NCBI GenBank assembly: GCA_011046015.1
Contig: DSBO01000168.1
Span: 1 to 32,050, forward strand
DNA: 32,050 nt
Direction of reading: 5' to 3'
Origin: Thioalkalivibrio sp.
GTDB lineage: Bacteria > Pseudomonadota > Gammaproteobacteria > SpSt-1174
Numbering within the stretch: the stretch's first letter is position 1; every line of letters starts with the position of its first letter. The notes beneath the pieces are model-generated. The model was not told the origin of the DNA. It saw nothing but the letters and a program-made list of their open reading frames with translations, and made no database searches. This document shows, one piece after another, positions 24,373 through 32,050 of this stretch. The position numbers and the translations under genes are program-made.

Positions 24373-24644
24373 GTGCCCAGCCCAAGGTGGTGATGTACGC
24401 CACGGCCTTCTGCCCCTACTGCATGTGGGCGCGCCAGCTGTTCGAGAAGAAGGGCGTGAACTACGAGGAAGTGCGCGTGGACAAGGAGCCGGGGCGTCGC
24501 GGCGAGATGGAAGCGCGCAGCGGCCGCACCAGCGTGCCGCAGATCTTCATCGGTGACTTCCACGTGGGCGGTTTCGACGACATGGCCGCGCTGGATCGTG
24601 CCGGCGAGCTGGACGGCCTGCTGGGACGGGACGCCGCGGGATGA
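24369..24644 (+). CDS. grxC: Glutaredoxin 3
   Basis: MSAQPKVVMYATAFCPYCMWARQLFEKKGV CPYC motif; TSVPQIFIGDFHVGGFDDM; ATGA overlap with upstream gene. ORF track start 24240 is spurious. Confidence 0.95.
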   Translation: MSAQPKVVMYATAFCPYCMWARQLFEKKGVNYEEVRVDKEPGRRGEMEARSGRTSVPQIFIGDFHVGGFDDMAALDRAGELDGLLGRDAAG

Positions 24645-25075
24645 GCGAGCCGCTGCACGTCGTCTGCCCGCACTGCGGCCGGACCAATCGCGTGCCGGCT
24701 GACCGCCTCGCCGCTGCCCCGACCTGTGGCGCCTGCAAGCAACCCCTCTTTACCGGCCGCCCGGCCGAGGTGGACGCCGCCGGCCTCCAGACCCAGATCG
24801 GTCGCAGCGATCTCCCGGTGCTGGTGGACTTCTGGGCCCCCTGGTGCGCACCGTGCCGCATGATGGCCCCGGCCTTCGCCCAGGTGGCCGGGCAGTTCGA
24901 GCCGCACCTGCGTTGCCTCAAGCTCAATACCGAGGATCATCCCGACGGTGCCGCCCCCTTCGGCATCCGCGGCATACCCACGCTGATCCTGTTCAGGGGC
25001 GGGCGCGAGGCCGCGCGCGTGTCCGGGGCCATGGATGTGCGGCGCCTGGCCGACTGGGTGCGCCAGTCCCTGTAG
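24641..25075 (+). CDS. trxC: Thioredoxin 2 (TrxC) with N-terminal zinc-ribbon
   Basis: CPHC...CGAC zinc ribbon; VLVDFWAPWCAPCRMMAP active site. Confidence 0.93.
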   Translation: MSEPLHVVCPHCGRTNRVPADRLAAAPTCGACKQPLFTGRPAEVDAAGLQTQIGRSDLPVLVDFWAPWCAPCRMMAPAFAQVAGQFEPHLRCLKLNTEDHPDGAAPFGIRGIPTLILFRGGREAARVSGAMDVRRLADWVRQSL

Positions 25076-25179
25076 CGGCAGCGCATTTGATCCCCGCCGG
25101 ACCAGTCCCTATCATTCTCGCCATTCGCCGGTGTGCCGTGCGCGCCGTTCATCCCGTCACGTACCCATAGAGAATCACC

Positions 25180-25668
25180 ATGACCGATCAGGACCAGACC
25201 CCGGCTGCCGCCGGCAGCGAGCAGGCCCCCGCCTTCGGCCTGCAGAAGATCTACCTCAAGGACGTCTCCTTCGAGTCGCCCAACGCCCCGGCCGTCTACC
25301 TGGCCGAGTGGAAGCCCGAACACCAGGTACAGCTCACCACCGAGGTCCGCCCGCTGGAGGACGACAACCACGAGGTGGTACTCAACATCACCGTCACCGT
25401 AAAGAACGGCGAGACTACCGCCTACCTGGTCGAGATCAAGCAGGCCGGCATCTTCCTGGTGCGTAACTACAGCGACGAGCAGAAAGGCCCGCTGCTGGGC
25501 AGCCTGGCCCCGGCCACTCTCTTCCCCTATGCCCGCGAGGCCATCGCCAACCTGGTGCAGAAGGGCGGCTTCCCCGAACTGGTGCTACAGCCGATCAACT
25601 TCGACGCCCTGTTCGCCCAGCACGTCAAGCGCGCGCAGGAACAGGCGGCGGCGCAGGCTTCGCACTGA
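25180..25668 (+). CDS. secB: Protein-export chaperone SecB
   Basis: FGLQKIYLKDVSFESPNAPAVY...; LFPYAREAIANLVQKGGFPELVLQPINFDALF. Confidence 0.98.
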   Translation: MTDQDQTPAAAGSEQAPAFGLQKIYLKDVSFESPNAPAVYLAEWKPEHQVQLTTEVRPLEDDNHEVVLNITVTVKNGETTAYLVEIKQAGIFLVRNYSDEQKGPLLGSLAPATLFPYAREAIANLVQKGGFPELVLQPINFDALFAQHVKRAQEQAAAQASH

Positions 25669-25678
25669 GGGGGCGGGC

Positions 25679-26695
25679 GTGAGCGGCACGGATCGCGAAC
25701 GCACCATCGCCGTGTTCGGCGCCGGCTCCTGGGGGACGGCGCTGGCCATCCAGCTCGCGCGCAACGGCTACCGCACCCTGCTGTGGGGGCGTGACGCGGA
25801 GAAGATGGCACGCATGCGCGCCGAGCGCTGCAACGCCCGCTACCTGCCGGGCGTGCCCCTACCGGATGGACTCGAGCCCACCGGCGACCTCGCCGGGACG
25901 CTGGACCAGGCGGACCGGCTGCTGGTGGTGGTGCCGAGCGAAGGGTTTCGCCACTTCCTGCGCGACGTGGTGCCGCACCTGCACCCGGGTATCCGCCTGG
26001 TGTGGGCGACCAAGGGCCTGGAGACCGAGACCGGCAAGTTCCTGCATGAGATCGTGGCCGAGGAGATCGGGCCCGAGGTCCCCTGCGGCGTGATCTCCGG
26101 GCCCTCGTTCGCCAGGGAGGTGGCGCGCGGCCTGCCCACCGCCGTGACCGTCGCCTCGCGCCACGCGGGCTTCGTCGACGAAGTGGTCACCTGGTTTCAC
26201 AGCGATACCTTTCGGGTCTATACCAGTGAAGACATCGCCGGCGTGGAACTCGGCGGCGCGCTGAAGAATGTCCTGGCCGTCGCCGCGGGCATCTCGGATG
26301 GGCTGGGCTTCGGCGCGAACGCGCGCGCGGCCATCATCACCCGCGGGCTGGCCGAGCTGATGCGCCTGGGCGACCGCGCCGGGGCCCAGCGAGAGACCCT
26401 GATGGGACTGTCGGGGCTCGGCGACCTGGTGCTGACCTGCACCGACGACCAGTCGCGCAACCGGCGCCTGGGCCTGGCGCTCGGCGCCGGCAAGGACTTC
26501 GACGCTGCCGTGGCCGAGATCGGCCAGGTGGTGGAGGGGGCCAAGAGTGCGCGGGTGGTGATGCGCAAGGCCAGTGAGCTCGACGTGGAGATGCCGATCT
26601 GCCAGCAGGTGCATCGCATCCTCTATGAGGGCCACGCCCCGGGGCGGGCCGTGGCTGAGTTGCTCGGGCGCGACCTCAAGCCGGAAATGGTGTAG
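25679..26695 (+). CDS. gpsA: NAD(P)H-dependent glycerol-3-phosphate dehydrogenase
   Basis: GTG start; IAVFGAGSWGTALAIQLARNGY; ELGGALKNVLAVAAGISDGLGFGANARAAIITRGL. Confidence 0.97.
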   Translation: MSGTDRERTIAVFGAGSWGTALAIQLARNGYRTLLWGRDAEKMARMRAERCNARYLPGVPLPDGLEPTGDLAGTLDQADRLLVVVPSEGFRHFLRDVVPHLHPGIRLVWATKGLETETGKFLHEIVAEEIGPEVPCGVISGPSFAREVARGLPTAVTVASRHAGFVDEVVTWFHSDTFRVYTSEDIAGVELGGALKNVLAVAAGISDGLGFGANARAAIITRGLAELMRLGDRAGAQRETLMGLSGLGDLVLTCTDDQSRNRRLGLALGAGKDFDAAVAEIGQVVEGAKSARVVMRKASELDVEMPICQQVHRILYEGHAPGRAVAELLGRDLKPEMV

Positions 26696-26701
26696 GCCGG
26701 A

Positions 26702-27163
26702 CTACGCCCCGGCAAACCCCTGCTGGCGCCAGGCCTCGAAGACGATGACCGCGGCCGCGTTGGAGAGGTTGAGGCTGCGGTTGCCCGGCACCATGGGAAT
26801 GCGAATCGTGGGCGCCTCGGGGCCGTGGTCCAGGAGCGCCTCCGGCAGGCCGCGGGTCTCGGGGCCGAACAGGAAGGCGTCGCCCGGACGGTAGGCGGGG
26901 GTCGTGTAGGTCGCCGTGCCGCGGGTGGAACAGGCGAACACGCGGGCCGCGCCGATCCTGGTGCGGCAGGCGGCGAAGTCGTCGTGCACGGCCACGCGCG
27001 CCCACTCGCGGTAGTCGAGCCCGGCGCGGCGCAGCTTGCTGTCATCGAGGTCGAAACCCAGCGGGCGCACCAGGTGAAGCTGGCTGCCCGTATTCGCGCA
27101 CAGGCGCATAATGTTCCCCGTGTTCGGGGGGATTTCCGGTTGATAGAGGATGACGTGAAACAT
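26702..27163 (-). CDS. trmL: tRNA (cytidine(34)-2'-O)-methyltransferase TrmL
   Basis: MFHVILYQPEIPPNTGNIMRLCANTGSQLHLVRPLGF; FLFGPETRGLPEAL; IPMVPGNRSLNLSNAAAVIVFEAWRQ. Confidence 0.96.
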   Translation of the reverse strand: MFHVILYQPEIPPNTGNIMRLCANTGSQLHLVRPLGFDLDDSKLRRAGLDYREWARVAVHDDFAACRTRIGAARVFACSTRGTATYTTPAYRPGDAFLFGPETRGLPEALLDHGPEAPTIRIPMVPGNRSLNLSNAAAVIVFEAWRQQGFAGA

Positions 27164-28133
27164 GGCGGATGACCTGTCCCGCAACACGAACCCGCTCGCG
27201 GTCGAGTTCTGCGGTCTGCAACTGAATAGCCCGCTGGTGCTGCTGTCGGGCTGCGTGGGGTTCGGCGAAGAATATACGCGCGTGGAGGGCTTTTCCAACC
27301 GCGACGTCGGCGCCGTCTGCCTCAAGGGCACCACCCTGGAGCCGCGCCTGGGCAACCGCCCGCACCGCGTCTACGAGACGCCGGACGGCATGCTCAACGC
27401 CATCGGCCTGCAGAACCCGGGCACCCACCACGTGGTGAACGAGATCCTGCCGACCCTGAACTTCGACGAGACGCGTTTCATCGCCAACGTCTCGGGCTCC
27501 ACGGTGGAGGAGTACTACGAGGTCACCCGGCTGTTCGACGACTCGCCCATCGACGCCATCGAGATCAACATCTCTTGCCCGAACGTGAAGGAAGGCGGGG
27601 TGGCCTTCGGCAATAACCCGGATATGTCCGCGCGCGTGGTCGAGGCCTGCCGCAAGGCGACCGGCAAGCCGCTCATCACCAAGCTCTCGCCCAACCAGAC
27701 CGACATCGCCGAGAACGCCCGGCGCTGCATCGAGGCCGGCACCGACGGCTTCGCCGTGATCAACACCCTGATGGGCATGGCCATCGACATCGAGTCGCGC
27801 GCGCCCGTCATCGGCAACAACCAGGGCGGGCTCTCGGGTCCGGCCATCAAGCCCATCGCCCTGCTCAAGGTGCACCAGGTCCACCAGGTGGCGCGTGCGC
27901 ATGGCATCCCCATCATCGGCCAGGGCGGCGTGCTTACCGCCGAGGACGCCATCGAGTTCCTCATTGCCGGGGCGACGACCGTGGGCGTGGGTACCGCGCT
28001 GTTCTATGACCCGTTGGTGTGCAAGAAGATCAATGCCGGCGTCCGCCGCTACCTGGAGCGCCACAACCTGACCAGCGTCGCCCAGCTCACCGGCACGCTG
28101 CGGCTCAACGACAACACGCGCGCCTGCGGCTGA
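27162..28133 (+). CDS. Dihydroorotate dehydrogenase, class 1B-like
   Basis: NISCPNVKEGGVAFG (catalytic Cys), KLSPNQTDIAENARR, INTLMGMAIDIESRAPVIGNNQGGLSGPAIKPIALLKVHQV, PIIGQGGVLTAEDAIEFLIAGATTVGVGTALF. Confidence 0.9.
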   Translation: MADDLSRNTNPLAVEFCGLQLNSPLVLLSGCVGFGEEYTRVEGFSNRDVGAVCLKGTTLEPRLGNRPHRVYETPDGMLNAIGLQNPGTHHVVNEILPTLNFDETRFIANVSGSTVEEYYEVTRLFDDSPIDAIEINISCPNVKEGGVAFGNNPDMSARVVEACRKATGKPLITKLSPNQTDIAENARRCIEAGTDGFAVINTLMGMAIDIESRAPVIGNNQGGLSGPAIKPIALLKVHQVHQVARAHGIPIIGQGGVLTAEDAIEFLIAGATTVGVGTALFYDPLVCKKINAGVRRYLERHNLTSVAQLTGTLRLNDNTRACG

Positions 28134-28145
28134 TCCGAATCAGAT

Positions 28146-28173
28146 TTCACATTGTTTGTGAATTCCTTATATT
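28146..28173 (+). promoter_or_regulatory. Candidate promoter upstream of the msh operon (TTCACA-N16-TATATT)
   Basis: Located in a locally AT-rich intergenic stretch (28134-28275). Confidence 0.3.
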
Positions 28174-28234
28174 GATTATTTCACCCGACTTCGATATCGT
28201 TCACCGCCATAACCATCATAAAAAACATAGTTAG

Positions 28235-28254
28235 ACCGTGATCTTCTTCACGGT
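28235..28254 (+). other. Hairpin ACCGTGA-TCTTCT-TCACGGT in the msh leader / after the DHOD gene
   Basis: Perfect 7-bp inverted repeat with 6-nt loop, about 20 nt before the mshI start; no T tract. Confidence 0.5.
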
Positions 28255-28275
28255 TCTGGACGATGCAAGACGGGA

Positions 28276-29265
28276 TTGAAGATGGGGCGTTCGCTTCTGG
28301 CTCGCCTCCAGGGTGGTGCGCGGCCCGTGAACCGGGTCGGACTGAGCATGGATGCGCAGGTGGCCACGCTGGTCCACCTGCCGATGTCGGGGGCCGCGAG
28401 GCCGCTGGCGGCGGCGCTGCGTACCCTGGAGATGACCCCCCAAAGGACGCTGGCCGATGCCCTCGGTCAGGCCGTGGGCGAACTGCATCTGCGCAACACG
28501 CCCTGCACCCTCACGCTCTCCCCGGGCGAATACCAGACCTTTCAGATCGACCGGCCGCCGGTCGAGCCCGATGAGCTCGTCGCCGCAGCGCGCTGGCGGG
28601 TACGCGATCTGCTCGACTACCCGCTGGACGAGGCCATCATCGATGTCTTCGAGGTCCCGGGCCAGTCCCAGCGCGGGCGGGCACCGGCCGTGATGGTGGT
28701 GGCCGCCCGCCAGGGGCTGCTGCGCCAGCGGCTGGACCTGATCGAGGCCGCCGGCCTGCGGCCCGATCGCATCGACATCGCAGAGCTGGCGCTGCGCAAT
28801 CTGCTCGCGCGCCTCGGCGGGCCGGACGAGACCCTGGTCACCCTCTATCTCGCCAACCACCGTGGCCTGATCCTCATTACGCGGGGCGAACGGCTGTATG
28901 TCGCGCGCGGGGTCGACTACGGCCTGGACGAGGTCCGCGACGCACTCGCCCCCGCTGTCGACGGCAACCTCGCCGTGGCGGGTTCCGCCGAGGCCTTCTG
29001 CGAGCGGGTCGCGCTCGAGGTGCAGCGCACCCTGGACTATTTCGAGCGCCACTTCGGCCTGGAAGCCGCACGACGCCTGCTGCTGGCCCCGGCCCTGTCC
29101 GGGGTCGATGCGCTGGCGACCCAGGTCGGCAGCAGCCTGGGCCTGTCGGCCGAGGTGCTTTCCACCGATACCCTGGTCGGCCTGGATACCGCGTCGGGTA
29201 TCACGGCCCCCGGCATCATCGCCCTGGGCGGCGCACTGCGCCTGCCGACCGGAGGTGGGGCATGA
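28276..29265 (+). CDS. mshI: MSHA biogenesis protein MshI (PilM/ATPase-fold)
   Basis: 330 codons; context upstream of PilN-like, MshJ, MshK and MshL; PilM-like body (VALEVQRTLDYFERHFGL). Start TTG 28276 or ATG 28282. Confidence 0.8.
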   Translation: MKMGRSLLARLQGGARPVNRVGLSMDAQVATLVHLPMSGAARPLAAALRTLEMTPQRTLADALGQAVGELHLRNTPCTLTLSPGEYQTFQIDRPPVEPDELVAAARWRVRDLLDYPLDEAIIDVFEVPGQSQRGRAPAVMVVAARQGLLRQRLDLIEAAGLRPDRIDIAELALRNLLARLGGPDETLVTLYLANHRGLILITRGERLYVARGVDYGLDEVRDALAPAVDGNLAVAGSAEAFCERVALEVQRTLDYFERHFGLEAARRLLLAPALSGVDALATQVGSSLGLSAEVLSTDTLVGLDTASGITAPGIIALGGALRLPTGGGA

Positions 29266-29891
29266 GGCAGGAGATCAACCTCTACCGCGACGCCCTGCGG
29301 CCGGTGAGCCTGATCCTGCCGGCCCGCACCATGCTGGCCCTGCTCGCCGGCCTGCTGTTGCTGTTGCTGTTGCTCTGGGCCGGACTCGCCGTCCGTACCT
29401 GGGGCGCGGAACAGGCGCTGGCCGAGCAGCGCGAACGCCTGGCGCGGCAGCAGGTGGAGGTCTCCCGTGTCAGCGAACAGCTGGCCCAGCGCGTGAAGAG
29501 CCCGGTACTGGAACAGCAGGTGCAGCGTCTCGAGCGCGAGCTCCGCCTCAAGCGCCGCCTGCTCGCCATGGTCTCGGGCGAGAGCCAGGGCAACACCGAG
29601 GGCTTTTCCGCCGCCCTGGCGGGCCTCGGCCGACACCAGCGAGATGGCCTGTGGCTCACGCATATCGCCTTCAGCCGCGGCGGGGCCGGCCTGCGCCTGC
29701 AGGGCGCCACCCTCGATGCCCGCGAGCTGCCCGCCTACCTGCAGGCGCTGGCCGCCGAGCCCGCGTACGTCGGCCGAGAGTTCGGGACCTTCTGGCTGCG
29801 CCGACCGGAGCCGGCGGCCGGGGGCCGCCTCGATTTCGTGGTCAGCACGCATTGCGATGCCGACGACTGCCTGCAGGAGGCCCGCCGATGA
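29262..29891 (+). CDS. PilN-domain MSHA biogenesis protein (MshI2-like)
   Basis: MRQEINLYRDALRPVSLILPARTMLALLAGLLLLLLLLWAG, a PilN-type short cytoplasmic INLY motif plus TM plus coiled coil; ATGA overlap with mshI. Confidence 0.82.
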   Translation: MRQEINLYRDALRPVSLILPARTMLALLAGLLLLLLLLWAGLAVRTWGAEQALAEQRERLARQQVEVSRVSEQLAQRVKSPVLEQQVQRLERELRLKRRLLAMVSGESQGNTEGFSAALAGLGRHQRDGLWLTHIAFSRGGAGLRLQGATLDARELPAYLQALAAEPAYVGREFGTFWLRRPEPAAGGRLDFVVSTHCDADDCLQEARR

Positions 29892-30550
29892 AGGCACGCC
29901 TCCTCGCACTCATGGCCCGCATCGACGGCCTGCAGACGCGCGAGCGCGTGCTGGTGTTCGCCGCCGCCGTGGTCATCCTGGGCGGGCTGATGCTTAGCCT
30001 CCTGGTCACGCCGGCCCAGCAGCACCTGGCGGAGGTCCAGCGCCAGGTCGAGCGCAGCGACACCCAGGTTCGCGAACTGCAAATACAGCTCGACGAGCTG
30101 GCGCGCCGCGCCGCCGCCGATCCCGACGAGGACAACCGTCGCACCCTGGCCCACCTGCAGGAGCAGATCATTGGGGTCGACGCGCAGTTGCGTGACCGCA
30201 CCCTGGAGTTCATCTCGCCAGCGCAGATGGCGCGCGTGGTGGAGGACCTGGTGATCCGTACCCGCGGCCTTGAGCTGGTGGCCGTGCAGAGCGAGGCGGC
30301 CACCGTGGTCGAAGGCCTGGTCGAGCGCGGGGATGTCGCCGAGGACGCCCCTCGCATCTACCGCCACGGCCTCGCCGTGGAACTGCGCGGCAGCTATCAC
30401 GGCGTGCTCGAGTATGCGCGTGCGCTGGAGGGTCTGCCGTGGAAACTGTTCTGGGACGAGCTGGCCCTGGAGACGGACACCTACCCGCAGGCGCGCATAC
30501 GCCTGCGCCTTTACACCCTCAGCCTGAGCGAGGCCTGGATCGGTGTCTAG
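29888..30550 (+). CDS. mshJ: MSHA biogenesis protein MshJ (PilO-like)
   Basis: MKARLLALMARIDGLQTRERVLVFAAAVVILGG TM; coiled coil; HGLAVELRGSYHGVLEYARALEGLPWKLFWDELALETDTYPQARIRLRLYTLSLSEAWIGV. ORF start 28898 is spurious. Confidence 0.85.
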   Translation: MKARLLALMARIDGLQTRERVLVFAAAVVILGGLMLSLLVTPAQQHLAEVQRQVERSDTQVRELQIQLDELARRAAADPDEDNRRTLAHLQEQIIGVDAQLRDRTLEFISPAQMARVVEDLVIRTRGLELVAVQSEAATVVEGLVERGDVAEDAPRIYRHGLAVELRGSYHGVLEYARALEGLPWKLFWDELALETDTYPQARIRLRLYTLSLSEAWIGV

Positions 30551-30869
30551 CCAACGTTTCATCGTCGCCCTGCTGGCCCTGGCGGCGCTGCCGCTGGTGG
30601 CCGCCGGCGAGGACATCCGCGACCCCATGCGCCCGCCGGCCAGCGCCGTGGCGGCGCCGGCCACCGCCATGCACTGGACGCTGCATTCCACTGCCGTCAG
30701 CGGCGGTCAGCGCAGCGCCGTGGTGAACGGGCAGGTGGTCGCCGTGGGCGATGCCGTCCAGGGCGCCCGGGTACTCGACATCCGCCAGAGCAGCGTGCGT
30801 CTGGCCACGGCGCAGGGTGAGATCACCCTGCGACTTCCGGTTTACGAGATCAAGAAAGGTGCGCGTTAA
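30543..30869 (+). CDS. mshK: MSHA biogenesis protein MshK (PilP-like)
   Basis: GTG start; signal peptide; EDIRDPMRPP; AVVNGQVVAVGDAVQGARVLDIRQSSVRLATAQGEITLRL. Confidence 0.82.
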   Translation: MSSQRFIVALLALAALPLVAAGEDIRDPMRPPASAVAAPATAMHWTLHSTAVSGGQRSAVVNGQVVAVGDAVQGARVLDIRQSSVRLATAQGEITLRLPVYEIKKGAR

Positions 30870-30872
30870 GCG

Positions 30873-32050
30873 ATGACGTCCAAACGACTGGTAATCCCCG
30901 GCCTGCTGGCCCTGGCCGCCCTGCTCGCGGGCTGCGAACAGGCCCCCGTGAAGCCGACGGAGACGGCGGATACGCCCCGCCAGCAGCTCGTCGACGAACT
31001 GGATCGGGCGGTTGCCGCCGTCCCGGCCCCGGTGGCCCCGCCGCCGTCGGTGGCCGACGAACTGCTGCCGCCCATGGCCACCGGTCTGCCCGCCCGCGCG
31101 CCGACCGAGCCGCGTTTCGACATCGACGTCAACCAGGCTCCCGCGCGCGCCTTCTTCATGAGCCTGGTCAAGGGCACGCCGCACAACATGATGGTGCACC
31201 CGGACGTGGAAGGCAGCATCAGCCTGACGCTGACCCGTGTCACCGTACCCGAGGTGATGGAGCTGGTGCGCCGGGTCTACGGCTACGAGTACGAGGCCGC
31301 GGGCACGGGCTTCATCGTCATGCCCGCGCGCCTGCAGTCCCGCATCTTCTATGTGGACTACCTGCACCTGCAGCGCCTCGGCGAGTCCAATACCCGCATC
31401 AGCAGCGGCCAGCTCACCGAGGGCGGCAACGCCCGCGATACCGGCAGCGCGGTCGTCACCGGTGGCGGCGACCAGGTGGTGGAATCCTTCGGCAGCCGCG
31501 TGAAGACCAGTTCCGCCTCCGACGTCTGGAGCGAACTGGGTCATACCATCCGCACCCTGGTCGGGGAGGCGGAGGGTCGCAGCGTGATCGTGAGCCCCCA
31601 GGCCAACATGGTGGTGGTGCGCGCCATGCCCTCCGAACTGCGCGAGGTGGAGGAATTCCTCGCCGGCGCCCAGGGCACGCTGCAGCGCCAGGTGATCCTG
31701 GAGGCCAAGATCCTCGAGGTCACGCTCAGCGAGGGCTTCCAGGCGGGCATCAACTGGGCCGGGCTGGGTGAGAACAGCAGTGGTGACTCCATCCTCCTCG
31801 GCCAGACCGGCGGCGGCACCATCTTCGGCACCGAAAACGGCGGCGTCTCGGAGATCGCCGGGCAGACCGGCAACCTCGACCCGAACAACCTCAGCATGGT
31901 CAGCAGCGCTCTGACCTCGGCCTTCGGCGGCGTGTTCACCATGGCCCTGCAGGCCGGCGACTTCACGGCCTTCATCGAGCTGCTGGAATCCCAGGGCGAC
32001 GTGCAGGTGCTGTCCAGTCCGCGCGTGTCCACGGTGAACAACCAGAAGGC
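30873..32050 (+). CDS. mshL: MSHA pilus secretin MshL, N-terminal/central part, truncated at window end
   Basis: ATG at 30873; lipobox-like LLALAALLAGC; RFDIDVNQAPARAFFMSLVKGTPHNMMVHPDVEGSISLTLTRVTVPEVMELVRRVYGYEYEAAGTGFIVMP; RQVILEAKILEVTLSEGFQAGINW; ESQGDVQVLSSPRVSTVNNQK. Not in the ORF track (no in-window stop). Confidence 0.9.
   Translation, partial: MTSKRLVIPGLLALAALLAGCEQAPVKPTETADTPRQQLVDELDRAVAAVPAPVAPPPSVADELLPPMATGLPARAPTEPRFDIDVNQAPARAFFMSLVKGTPHNMMVHPDVEGSISLTLTRVTVPEVMELVRRVYGYEYEAAGTGFIVMPARLQSRIFYVDYLHLQRLGESNTRISSGQLTEGGNARDTGSAVVTGGGDQVVESFGSRVKTSSASDVWSELGHTIRTLVGEAEGRSVIVSPQANMVVVRAMPSELREVEEFLAGAQGTLQRQVILEAKILEVTLSEGFQAGINWAGLGENSSGDSILLGQTGGGTIFGTENGGVSEIAGQTGNLDPNNLSMVSSALTSAFGGVFTMALQAGDFTAFIELLESQGDVQVLSSPRVSTVNNQK

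Noticed and set aside
28898-29887. Upstream extension of the 550-aa ORF ending at 30550
   Set aside because: Overlaps mshI and the PilN-like gene out of frame; the real MshJ starts at 29888.

Overview
High-GC gammaproteobacterial chromosome segment, mostly housekeeping genes. In order: an RND efflux operon (tetR, adaptor, partial permease; minus strand); mnmG; an inserted PAS-only protein plus a secreted DUF302 protein; rsmG-parA-parB; a complete F1Fo ATP synthase operon (atpIBEFHAGDC); glmU-glmS; a 98-aa orphan protein; a minus-strand block of DJ-1/PfpI protein, yibQ-like polysaccharide deacetylase, ctpA-type S41 protease and envC; an ArsR-family regulator; rhodanese-grxC-trxC-secB-gpsA; trmL head-to-head with a class 1B-like dihydroorotate dehydrogenase; and an MSHA pilus biogenesis operon (mshI, PilN-like, mshJ, mshK, partial mshL). 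I see no CRISPR array, transposase, prophage, rRNA or tRNA. There is no obvious new multi-gene system. The best leads are: a SqrR/BigR-like ArsR repressor whose only two cysteines have the spacing of the persulfide-sensing pair; a PAS-only sensor with no output domain inserted between mnmG and rsmG; intercistronic and leader RNA hairpins in the atp operon; a divergent gene pair whose start codons overlap in CATG; and a perfect TetR operator dyad. Two real genes at the window edges (RND permease, mshL) are missing from the supplied ORF track because they are truncated.
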